Position numbers and translations under genes: made by a program. This document shows, piece by piece, positions 1 to 5,106 of a stretch of 6,391 nucleotides of DNA (position 1 is the first letter of the stretch; each line of letters starts with the position of its first letter). Origin of the DNA: an uncultured Collinsella sp. (GTDB taxonomy: Bacteria; Actinomycetota; Coriobacteriia; Coriobacteriales; Coriobacteriaceae). The stretch spans positions 1 to 6,391 of the forward strand of contig UQZH01000073.1 of NCBI GenBank assembly GCA_900545445.1, read 5' to 3'. The notes under the pieces are model-generated. The model was not told the origin of the DNA and ran no database searches. It saw only the letters and a program-made list of their open reading frames with translations.

Positions 1-17
1 GTAGCGGGTGGTTCAAA

Positions 18-38
18 GCTGGCCGCTGCGCGGCCAGC
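18..38 (-). terminator. GC-rich perfect hairpin downstream of proB (weak terminator candidate)
   Basis: The arms at 18-26 and 30-38 are perfect 9-base complements (GCTGGCCGC / GCGGCCAGC) around a 3-base loop. Read on the minus strand the hairpin is followed only by TTTG, so the U-tract is poor. It lies about 100 bases past the proB stop and no gene is visible in 1-135. It could stop minus-strand transcription from the tRNA-pncB-proB side or belong to whatever lies left of the window. The fold is certain; the function is inferred. Confidence 0.35.
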
Positions 39-60
39 AGACTAAAGTCTTGAAAGAGGA

Positions 61-85
61 GGGCATTGACCTTTTGGTCATGCCC
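61..85 (-). terminator. Hairpin about 50 nt after the proB stop (possible proB terminator)
   Basis: GGGCAT+GACC pairs with GGTC+ATGCCC around a four-base loop, with one bulged base: 10 pairs in total. On the minus strand the loop is AAAA and the stem is followed by the pyrimidine stretch TCCTCTTTC instead of a clean U-run. The position, just downstream of proB, is where a terminator for that transcript would be expected. Without a proper U-tract it could equally be an mRNA 3'-end stabilising stem. Confidence 0.4.
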
Positions 86-135
86 GACGATTGAACGTCA
101 GATTGCCGCTTAGGGGCGTTTGCAGCGTCAATTGG

Positions 136-1263
136 TTAGGCGAAGACGATCAAATTATCTCGATGAATCGCGGGCTTCTCGGCCAGGTCTGCCAGCAGGC
201 GGTTGCCGGCAATCTGGTCCTGGCGGCGTCCGGCTGCAAGCTCCAGCACGTCCGAATCGGCCTCGGCAATACCACGCGCGACAACCATACCGCTCGGGTC
301 GCACACGTCGAGTACATCACCCTCGGCAAACTCGCCATCGACCTCACGAATACCAACCGCAAGCAGGGACGACCCGTGGCCGACCAGAGCTTTCGCGGCA
401 CCGTCATCGACCGTCACCGAGCCGTGGGCCTTGTCGCCCAGCGCAATCCACAGCTTGCGGGGCGCAATATCCAGGCGCTCAGCCGGCGGGTCGAACAGCG
501 TGCCCACGCTCTCGCCGCGGGCAAGGCGCACGAGCGCATCGGGCTCCTCGCCCGAGCAAATCACGCTCTGAATGCCCGCCGTCATCAGAATGCGGCTCGC
601 GCGGATCTTAGTGATCATGCCGCCCGTGCCCACCGAGGTCGAAGAATCGCCCGCCGAGGCGATGATCTTGGCATCGATCTTATGCACGACAGGGACAAAC
701 TCGGCCGTGGGGTCCTCATGCGGATTGGCGGTGTAGAGGCCGTCGATGTCGGACAGCGTCACGCACAGGTCGGCGGAAACCAGGCAGCTCACGAGCGCCG
801 CCAGCGTGTCGTTGTCGCCGAACTTGATCTCATCGACGGTGACGGTGTCGTTCTCGTTGACGACCGGCACCACGCCCAGCTCCACCAGACGCAGCAGGGC
901 GTCGCGCGCGTGCAGATAGGACGTGCGACGCGCCGTGTCGTGACGTGTGAGCAGCACGAGCGAGGTGAGCAGATCACGTGCATGGAACTCCTCGTCGTAG
1001 GCCGACGAGATGATGCACTGACCGGCCGAGGCGCAGGCCTGCAGGCTCGGCAGGTCACCGACCGGTTTGCGGTCGAAGCCCAGCACGGGATAGCCACAGG
1101 CGATGGCGCCCGAACTCACCACGACCAGACGCCAGCCGAGCTTGCGCAGGACAGCAGCCTGATCGGCCAGCCCGCCGATAAAGGCGCGGTTAACCTTGCC
1201 ATCGGCGCCCACCACCGTGGACGAGCCGATCTTTACCACCATCGTTTTATAAGAAGTCGTCAT
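136..1263 (-). CDS. proB: Glutamate 5-kinase (ProB) with C-terminal PUA domain
   Basis: Catalyses ATP-dependent phosphorylation of L-glutamate to gamma-glutamyl phosphate, the first and normally feedback-controlled step of proline synthesis in the cytoplasm. The 375-residue product is the usual bacterial length and covers the whole family. The amino-acid kinase domain fills about residues 7-260: VVKIGSS at 9-15, SSGAIA at 50-55, NENDTV at 137-142, FGDND at 148-152, TLSDIDGLYTANP at 169-181 and the GTGGM..K segment at 212-219. RKLW at 269-272 leads into a PUA domain at about 278-360. The start is fixed closely because a TGA lies in frame two codons upstream of the ATG at 1263. No good Shine-Dalgarno precedes it. 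The gene sits 80 bp downstream of pncB on the same strand, so co-transcription is likely. The usual partner proA (gamma-glutamyl phosphate reductase) is not adjacent. Confidence 0.95.
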   Translation of the reverse strand: MTTSYKTMVVKIGSSTVVGADGKVNRAFIGGLADQAAVLRKLGWRLVVVSSGAIACGYPVLGFDRKPVGDLPSLQACASAGQCIISSAYDEEFHARDLLTSLVLLTRHDTARRTSYLHARDALLRLVELGVVPVVNENDTVTVDEIKFGDNDTLAALVSCLVSADLCVTLSDIDGLYTANPHEDPTAEFVPVVHKIDAKIIASAGDSSTSVGTGGMITKIRASRILMTAGIQSVICSGEEPDALVRLARGESVGTLFDPPAERLDIAPRKLWIALGDKAHGSVTVDDGAAKALVGHGSSLLAVGIREVDGEFAEGDVLDVCDPSGMVVARGIAEADSDVLELAAGRRQDQIAGNRLLADLAEKPAIHRDNLIVFA

Positions 1264-1343
1264 ACGTCAAACCAATCGAATGCTGAGCAAGCGAGCGAAC
1301 GGGTGAGCGAGAATATAGTCCGCTTTCCTCCGTCGCATGCGGA

Positions 1344-2849
1344 TCATTTTGCCCAGGGGAAAGCCGATGCCGCGGCCATGTTCTTGCGCACGAGCTCGTC
1401 GCGCACCTGGGCCAGGCCCTGTTCCATACCCACCACGTAGGTCTGCGGATACAGGAAGCGCTTAAAAGCCGCGTCCAGATGATCGAGCGCCCAAGCACAG
1501 CGCTCGCGCGCGTCCTCGATGCTCTCACGCGGAGCCACCGCACTGCCATCGCGCACGATCGGCACCAGCAGCTCGCGATACTCAAGCTCCGACACATCGG
1601 TTACCAGGGCGGCATCGTTCACGGCCACGAGGGTATTGCCGCGCGCGGCGCCCTCCCCCGCCAGATGGTCCTCGTCATAGATCATGTCGCAGACCGGGCC
1701 GCCAAAGCCGTCGTAATAGCGGCGCACTCGCTGCACGCCCGGAATCGTGCGCTTGTAGGGCTGCTCGGAGAGCTTCACCACCGGCGTCCACGGGTCCGCA
1801 TCGCTCGCACGACGGGCGGAAAGCTTGTACACGCCGCCCAGCGCCGGCTGATCGTAGCAGGTCGCGAGCTTGGTGCCCACGCCAAAGCTGTCGATGGGCG
1901 CGCCCTGGTCGAGCAGCGACTGAATCGTGTACTCGTCCAGGTCGTTGGACACCGAGATTCCCACATAAGGTAGGCCCTCGGCATCGAAACGACCGCGGAC
2001 ATACTTGGAGAGCTTGGCCAGGTCGCCCGAGTCAATGCGAATAGCCGACAGGCGCTCGCCCGCCGCCTCCATCTCCTTGGCAACCGTAATGGCGTGCTCG
2101 CAGCCCTCGCGCACATCGTAGGTGTCGATGAGCAGCGTGCAATTCTTGGGGCTCGACTTGGCAAAGGCGCGGAAGGCCTCGAGCTCGGAGTCAAAGCTCA
2201 TCACCCAGCTGTGCGCGTGTGTGCCAAAGACGGGGATACCGTAACGGCGCCCGGCAAGGACGTTAGACGTGGACGAGCAGCCGGCCACATAGCTTGCGCG
2301 GGCGACGGCCAGACCGCCATCGGGACCCTGGGCGCGGCGCAGGCCAAACTCGGCGACGGGACGGCCATCCGCCGCCAACACCACGCGCGCCGTCTTGGTG
2401 GCGACGAGCGTCTGGAAGCCGACGATGTTGAGCAGCGCCGTCTCGAGCAGCTGGCACTCCAGCGCCGGACCGGTAACGCGCACCATGGGCTCGCGCGGAA
2501 AAACGAGCTCGCCCTCGGGCACGGCGTCAATGTTCACGTGCGCGCGGAAGTTGCGCAGGTAGTCGAGGAATGCGGGTTTAAACATCGCACCGCCGGCGGG
2601 AGCCTGAAGCGAGGCTAGGTACTCGATATCCTCGGACGTAAAACGTAGATTCTCGACGAGCTCGGGAAGCTCGGCGGTGCCGCACATAACGGCGTACGCG
2701 CTACCAAACGGATGGTCGCGGTAAAACGCCGTAAAACAACCTTGCTCATTGGCTTTACCGCTCTCCCACAGGCCCTGGGCCATAGTGAGCTCGTACAGAT
2801 CGGTGAGCATTGCGATGTCGGTGGGATGCGAGATGTCGGTCAAAGCCAT
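1344..2849 (-). CDS. pncB: Nicotinate phosphoribosyltransferase (NAD salvage)
   Basis: Converts nicotinate and PRPP (with ATP) to nicotinate mononucleotide in the cytoplasmic Preiss-Handler branch of NAD salvage. The 501-residue protein matches the longer Gram-positive-type NAPRTase family. Visible landmarks are the N-terminal TDLYELTMA (16-24), the GTHAHSW segment (209-215) holding the histidine equivalent to the one phosphorylated in characterised NAPRTases, RIDSGDL (271-277), and the phosphate-binding region SFGVGTKL (321-328) followed by GGVYKL (338-343). The ATG at 2849 is preceded by AAAGG at 2857-2861 with 7-base spacing, a good ribosome binding site. The gene lies 83 bp downstream of a small coiled-coil protein gene and 80 bp upstream of proB, all on one strand; I see no strong promoter in either gap. 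The sequence is intact, with no missing motif. Assignment to the family is firm. Confidence 0.95.
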   Translation of the reverse strand: MALTDISHPTDIAMLTDLYELTMAQGLWESGKANEQGCFTAFYRDHPFGSAYAVMCGTAELPELVENLRFTSEDIEYLASLQAPAGGAMFKPAFLDYLRNFRAHVNIDAVPEGELVFPREPMVRVTGPALECQLLETALLNIVGFQTLVATKTARVVLAADGRPVAEFGLRRAQGPDGGLAVARASYVAGCSSTSNVLAGRRYGIPVFGTHAHSWVMSFDSELEAFRAFAKSSPKNCTLLIDTYDVREGCEHAITVAKEMEAAGERLSAIRIDSGDLAKLSKYVRGRFDAEGLPYVGISVSNDLDEYTIQSLLDQGAPIDSFGVGTKLATCYDQPALGGVYKLSARRASDADPWTPVVKLSEQPYKRTIPGVQRVRRYYDGFGGPVCDMIYDEDHLAGEGAARGNTLVAVNDAALVTDVSELEYRELLVPIVRDGSAVAPRESIEDARERCAWALDHLDAAFKRFLYPQTYVVGMEQGLAQVRDELVRKNMAAASAFPWAK

Positions 2850-2932
2850 GGGGCGACCTTTCGAATATGTTGTACAGAGGTTGAGGGTTGGGCGGTGCGG
2901 AATACGCGAGCGGGGCGCCGGGTGCGGTTCGG

Positions 2933-3352
2933 TTAGTGCAGCCCCATGCTGCCCGTGATCGTGTAGCCCATAAAGACGATAAACCCAATCAGGGCGAGCG
3001 CGATGATGAGCTTTTGAGCCGGCGGCATGCCGGGGATATCGTCCTCGTCCACAGGCTCTTTAGAGGTGACCATGCGCTGGGCAAACGTCATCTCGTCACG
3101 GCTCGGCTTAGAATCGACGGGCTTGGGACGAGCGACTTTTTTAGGCTGAGGTTTGGACGCGGCGGGCGCCGGCTCGGATGCGGCCTTGGCAGCGGCCTCA
3201 TCGGCCTTCGCACGCTCGGCGCGCAGGGCGACCAGCTCCTCACGCTCGCGACGAGCCTTTTCCTGCTCCTCGCGGCGGGCCTTCTCGGCGCGGAGCTCTT
3301 CCAACTCGGCGCGCTCCTCGTCAGACAATGGTTGGGACTCAAGCTCGGCCAT
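2933..3352 (-). CDS. Small coiled-coil protein with one C-terminal transmembrane helix, function unknown
   Basis: I do not recognise a named family. The 139-residue product has three parts. Residues 1-57 are very rich in Glu, Arg, Lys and Ala with heptad-like spacing, predicting a charged coiled coil. Residues 58-112 form a Pro/Lys/Ala/Ser-rich, probably disordered linker. Residues 114-134 (LIIALALIGFIVFMGY and flanks) are a single hydrophobic helix ending five residues from the C-terminus. There is no N-terminal signal, so it resembles a tail-anchored protein with a cytoplasmic coiled coil. The ATG at 3352 is chosen because GAAAGGG (3360-3366) sits 7 bases upstream; an in-frame GTG at 3388 lies inside the tRNA terminator stem and lacks a ribosome binding site. 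It precedes pncB by 83 bp. The good start signal, codon use and organised domain layout argue that it is real. Confidence 0.75.
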   Translation of the reverse strand: MAELESQPLSDEERAELEELRAEKARREEQEKARREREELVALRAERAKADEAAAKAASEPAPAASKPQPKKVARPKPVDSKPSRDEMTFAQRMVTSKEPVDEDDIPGMPPAQKLIIALALIGFIVFMGYTITGSMGLH

Positions 3353-3359
3353 AGTGCAG

Positions 3360-3366
3360 CCCTTTC
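3360..3366 (-). promoter_or_regulatory. Ribosome binding site that fixes the coiled-coil gene start
   Basis: GAAAGGG on the minus strand lies 7 bases before the ATG at 3352. It sits between the U-tract of the tRNA terminator and the start codon, leaving no room for a separate promoter in the 18-base gap. It decides in favour of the 139-residue form over the longer in-frame GTG start. Confidence 0.7.
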
Positions 3367-3370
3367 TTTT

Positions 3371-3402
3371 AAAAAAAGCCGCCGACACAATGTCAGCGGC
3401 TT
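3371..3402 (-). terminator. Rho-independent terminator after tRNA-Ala
   Basis: The arms at 3376-3387 and 3391-3402 form a 12-pair stem with one G-U wobble around a 3-base loop (UUG in the minus-strand RNA). The descending arm runs directly into seven consecutive U residues (3371-3377). It starts 14 bases beyond the tRNA 3' end and ends 18 bases before the start codon of the coiled-coil gene, so any transcript entering that gene from the tRNA promoter must pass it. Confidence 0.9.
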
Positions 3403-3416
3403 ATCAAATCCAAGGG

Positions 3417-3489
3417 TGGAGACGAAGGGAGTCGAACCCTCGGCCTCTGCCATGCGACGGCAGCGCTCTCCCAACTGAGCTACGTCCCC
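3417..3489 (-). tRNA. tRNA-Ala, anticodon CGC
   Basis: Complete 73-base tRNA, without encoded CCA, read on the minus strand. The 7-bp acceptor stem begins GGGGACG and contains a G3-U70 wobble pair, the main identity determinant for alanyl-tRNA synthetase. The D stem GCTC/GAGC is present. The anticodon stem CTGCC/GGCAG holds a 7-base loop with T33 followed by CGC, which reads the GCG alanine codon. The T arm has the canonical TTCGA, and the discriminator base is A73. The next genomic bases after A73 are CCC, so CCA must be added after transcription. A strong promoter lies 14 bases upstream and a terminator just downstream. Confidence 0.97.
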
Positions 3490-3502
3490 AGGACAAGTTG
3501 AT

Positions 3503-3530
3503 ATTTTACCTACGGCTCGCCAACTGTCAA
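3503..3530 (-). promoter_or_regulatory. Sigma70-type promoter of tRNA-Ala
   Basis: On the minus strand TTGACA (3525-3530, perfect -35) is separated by 16 bases from TAAAAT (3503-3508, 5 of 6 to TATAAT). The expected start point falls about 7 bases later, giving a 5' leader of about 6-8 bases before the mature tRNA. This is the only strong promoter visible for the minus-strand group running through the coiled-coil gene, pncB and proB. Confidence 0.85.
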
Positions 3531-3550
3531 CGCCCATTACCCAGTCTTTT

Positions 3551-3631
3551 TGGGACGGGGCTATTTTGACTACTTTTCGAGCAGGCAATCCTCTCGATGA
3601 TTTTTTAATCCCCGTCCCAGAAAAATCATCG
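3551..3631. repeat. Two interlocked perfect inverted repeats (pseudoknot-capable element)
   Basis: Pair 1 is TGGGACGGGG at 3551-3560 against CCCCGTCCCA at 3610-3619 (10 bp). Pair 2 is CGATGATTTTT at 3595-3605 against AAAAATCATCG at 3621-3631 (11 bp). The second arm of pair 1 lies within the 15-base loop of pair 2, so the two helices interlock like an H-type pseudoknot or compete as alternatives. The element overlaps the TGA stop of the radical SAM gene (3626-3628) and ends 20 bases from the tRNA -35 box. Neither strand has a U-run after a stem, so it is not a standard terminator. It could be a dispersed palindromic repeat, a structured 3' UTR or a protein-binding site. Confidence 0.6.
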
Positions 3632-4579
3632 GCGAACGCGTTGCTTTGCGCTGGTAAGGACGCCGGTGGTGTCAAACGCTGGGGTGAAGCTCTCGTCTAC
3701 CGCGCCGCCCTCTTGCCAGAACATCGTTGTAAAGCCCAGGTCGTCGGCATGGTCGAGCACCTGCTCGTACTCATCGCGCGTCACGGCTCGTGCCAGGTCG
3801 CCGCCCTGCTCGCGCATGAGCGCATTGGGCGTGTACTGGTTCATGACCGAGATCGGCACATCGCCCACCGTCTGCCACACAAGGTCCAGTACGCGACACG
3901 AATCGTCCGCATGCCCCGGCAGCACCAGGTGACGCACGATCATGCCGCGCTTCATGAGCCCGTCCTCGTCCACCAGCTCTCCCCCGCGGCGTTCGATCTC
4001 GCGTGCCATTTGCGCCAAGCCCGACACGGCCACACGCGGGTAGTCCTTAATGTGGGAGAGCGACTGCGCAAGCCCCGCATCGGCATATTTAAAGTCGGTA
4101 AGCCACACGTCGACCAAATCGCCGAGCGCCGCCACGGCACTCGCGCGCTCATAACCGCTCGTGTTGTAGACGATTGGGATGGACAGCCCGCGCGCCCGTG
4201 CCGCGGCAATCGCAGCCGGCAGCAGGTGCGCGTAGTGTGTCGCCGTCACCAGGTTAATATTGTTCGCACCCTGGTCCTGCAGCTCCAACATAATCTCGAC
4301 CAGGCGCTCGGGCGAAATCTCAAGCCCAAAATTGCCCGTCGAGATCTCGTGGTTCTGACAATAGACGCATTTGAGCGAGCAGCCGCTAAAGAAGATCGTG
4401 CCCGAACCGGCCTCGCCCGAGATAGGCGGCTCCTCCCACATATGAAGCGCCGCGCGGGCCACCTTGAGCGTGTCGTTAGCACCGCATGCGCCGCGCGCAC
4501 CCTCATCGCGCGCCGCACCGCAACGGCGCGGACACAAATGGCAGGCGGGCGAAAAAAGTTCGGTCAACGACGTCGGCAT
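3626..4579 (-). CDS. PflX/PflA-like radical SAM protein (probable activating enzyme, substrate unknown)
   Basis: A 317-residue radical SAM enzyme of the group annotated as PflX or pyruvate-formate-lyase-activating-like (COG1313 type). The core motif CSLKCVYC (67-74) is the C-x3-C-x2-C ligand set for a [4Fe-4S] cluster that cleaves S-adenosylmethionine. It is preceded by the group's WEEPPISG...GTIFFSG stretch (48-66). A second cysteine set, C13, C16, C20 and C32 (C-x2-C-x3-C-x11-C), probably binds an extra metal centre. Later landmarks are TDFKYAD (161-167), the HLVLPGH segment (217-223) and MNQYTP (246-251). The ATG at 4579 is chosen because GGAG lies 9 bases upstream; the TTG five codons earlier overlaps that GGAG and has no site of its own. 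The gene appears monocistronic, with no glycyl radical enzyme or other substrate in the window, so its target cannot be named. Radical SAM membership is certain; the activating role is inferred from family resemblance. Confidence 0.9.
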   Translation of the reverse strand: MPTSLTELFSPACHLCPRRCGAARDEGARGACGANDTLKVARAALHMWEEPPISGEAGSGTIFFSGCSLKCVYCQNHEISTGNFGLEISPERLVEIMLELQDQGANNINLVTATHYAHLLPAAIAAARARGLSIPIVYNTSGYERASAVAALGDLVDVWLTDFKYADAGLAQSLSHIKDYPRVAVSGLAQMAREIERRGGELVDEDGLMKRGMIVRHLVLPGHADDSCRVLDLVWQTVGDVPISVMNQYTPNALMREQGGDLARAVTRDEYEQVLDHADDLGFTTMFWQEGGAVDESFTPAFDTTGVLTSAKQRVRR

Positions 4580-4662
4580 AAAAACATGCTCCAAAACAAC
4601 GATTCAGCAGCTCAAGCGCAAAAGGACCAACCGCACGGACGGCTCAAGCCCAAGGTGCCGTA

Positions 4663-4691
4663 ATCGTCCGACACGATTTTTGTAATGTCAA
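4663..4691 (-). promoter_or_regulatory. Candidate promoter of the radical SAM gene
   Basis: On the minus strand a perfect TTGACA (4686-4691) is followed, after 17 bases, by GACGAT (4663-4668), which matches the -10 consensus at only 3 of 6 positions. The predicted start near 4656 would leave a leader of about 75 bases before the ATG at 4579. A 17-bp dyad (AATCGT, 5 bases, ACGATT; 4662-4678) covers the -10 and part of the spacer and could be an operator. Confidence 0.45.
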
Positions 4692-4693
4692 GA

Positions 4694-4722
4694 CTGGAAT
4701 CCACAAAGTGCCGCTTTATGAT
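4694..4722 (+). promoter_or_regulatory. Candidate promoter of the structured small RNA
   Basis: TATGAT at 4717-4722 matches TATAAT at 5 of 6 positions. The hexamer 17 bases upstream, CTGGAA at 4694-4699, is a weak -35 (3 of 6). Transcription would begin near 4729, just before the C-loop hairpin. The -35 lies only two bases from the -35 of the oppositely oriented radical SAM gene promoter, so the two would be back to back. Confidence 0.35.
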
Positions 4723-4728
4723 GTAGGT

Positions 4729-4873
4729 ATTCCGCCCCCCGCGGAGCAACTGGGTGAACCGTCGCGTTTATTTAGGGAGCCCACACAGTCGTACCTAGTA
4801 CAGGTATCCTTCGTTGTTAAGGACGCTGGAACAGTCGATGAGGGCACCCACCTGTTTTAGGTGGGTTCATTTT
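4729..4873 (+). ncRNA. ssrS: Structured small RNA, probable 6S RNA
   Basis: This stretch lacks a credible protein frame but is full of local pairing and ends in a rho-independent terminator. A hairpin with a CCCCC loop (4731-4735 with 4741-4745) comes first. Long-range pairs then bring the two sides together: 4751-4756 with 4845-4850 (TGGGTG/CACCCA) and 4760-4764 with 4836-4840 (CGTCG/CGATG). The unpaired strands between them and the apical hairpins (4792-4806 and 4807-4823) would form a large internal bubble. A rod with a central bubble, about 145 nt and ending GGCACCCACCT before the terminator, resembles 6S RNA of low-GC Gram-positives as I remember it. 6S RNA mimics an open promoter and sequesters sigma70-type RNA polymerase in slow growth. 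The 5' end is uncertain and could lie 20-40 bases earlier. Alternatives are an unnamed small RNA or a long leader of the downstream gene. Confidence 0.55.
4846..4873 (+). terminator. Rho-independent terminator of the small RNA
   Basis: ACCCACCT (4846-4853) pairs perfectly with AGGTGGGT (4859-4866) around a GTTTT loop, followed by TCATTTT. The stem is 8 bp and GC-rich, and the U-tract is interrupted but present. Read in reverse there is no U-run, so it works for plus-strand transcription only. It closes the structured RNA and separates it from the glycosyltransferase gene 234 bases further on. Confidence 0.75.
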
Positions 4874-5106
4874 CGTAACGTGGGGGGTGGTTTTCTTTTG
4901 CCGAAACTCGCCATTGCAAATCTCGCCCAGATCCCCAAAAGGCACCAGGCAGAACCCCACCATCACTCGAATATCTGGTAAGCACGTGATTATCGCCCCG
5001 TGCAATTCCTCACACCCTCCTTAGTCGAGTATCATGGGTCAGCTATACCCTTTGTGGCGTGGCATCCTTTGACCTTTTCCTTCGACGCTTGGCGGTTTAT
5101 CGATTC
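4874..5106. other. Intergenic spacer before the glycosyltransferase gene
   Basis: I see no convincing gene, RNA or strong promoter here. The best plus-strand promoter guess, TTAGTC (5021-5026), 17 bases, then TATACC (5044-5049), is weak at 2 of 6 and 4 of 6. A G-run at 4882-4887 has no partner that suggests a stable fold. The promoter of the downstream gene is probably in this stretch but cannot be fixed by eye. Confidence 0.5.

Noticed and set aside
5..94. Plus-strand 29-codon open stretch ending in TGA, possibly the C-terminus of a gene from the left.
   Set aside because: A TAG in the same frame at 2-4 interrupts it, and the stretch overlaps both strong hairpins.
1240..1275. Promoter-like TTGGTT and TATAAA across the proB start on the minus strand.
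   Set aside because: The -10 would fall inside the coding region and place the start point too close to or past the chosen ATG; the -35 is poor.
91..1440. Long plus-strand open frame of 449 codons opposite proB and the pncB 3' end.
   Set aside because: It is the antisense shadow of proB, whose motifs are unmistakable. The predicted product is Arg/His/Gln-rich without domains, a common effect of GC-rich codon bias.
3353..3388. Twelve-residue N-terminal extension of the coiled-coil protein from a GTG at 3388.
   Set aside because: The GTG lies in the stem of the tRNA terminator and has no Shine-Dalgarno; the ATG at 3352 has a good one at the right spacing.
3566..4663. Plus-strand open frame of 365 codons opposite the radical SAM gene.
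   Set aside because: The minus strand holds the cysteine motifs and a ribosome binding site. The plus frame has neither, and it begins within the inverted-repeat and tRNA upstream region.
4662..4681. Plus-strand hairpin AATCGT-N5-ACGATT followed by five T residues, terminator-like.
   Set aside because: The stem is short and AT-rich, and no plus-strand gene lies upstream. I treat it as a possible operator dyad instead.
4752..4766. GGGTGAACCGTCGCG, which looks like the T-box riboswitch consensus.
   Set aside because: The spacing differs from the T-box core, it sits near the 5' end instead of just before the terminator, no specifier stem is evident, and the downstream gene is not an aminoacyl-tRNA or amino-acid gene.
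4817..5005. Minus-strand open frame of 62 codons in the intergenic region.
   Set aside because: It covers the small RNA terminator, has no ribosome binding site that I can see, and gives an unremarkable product.
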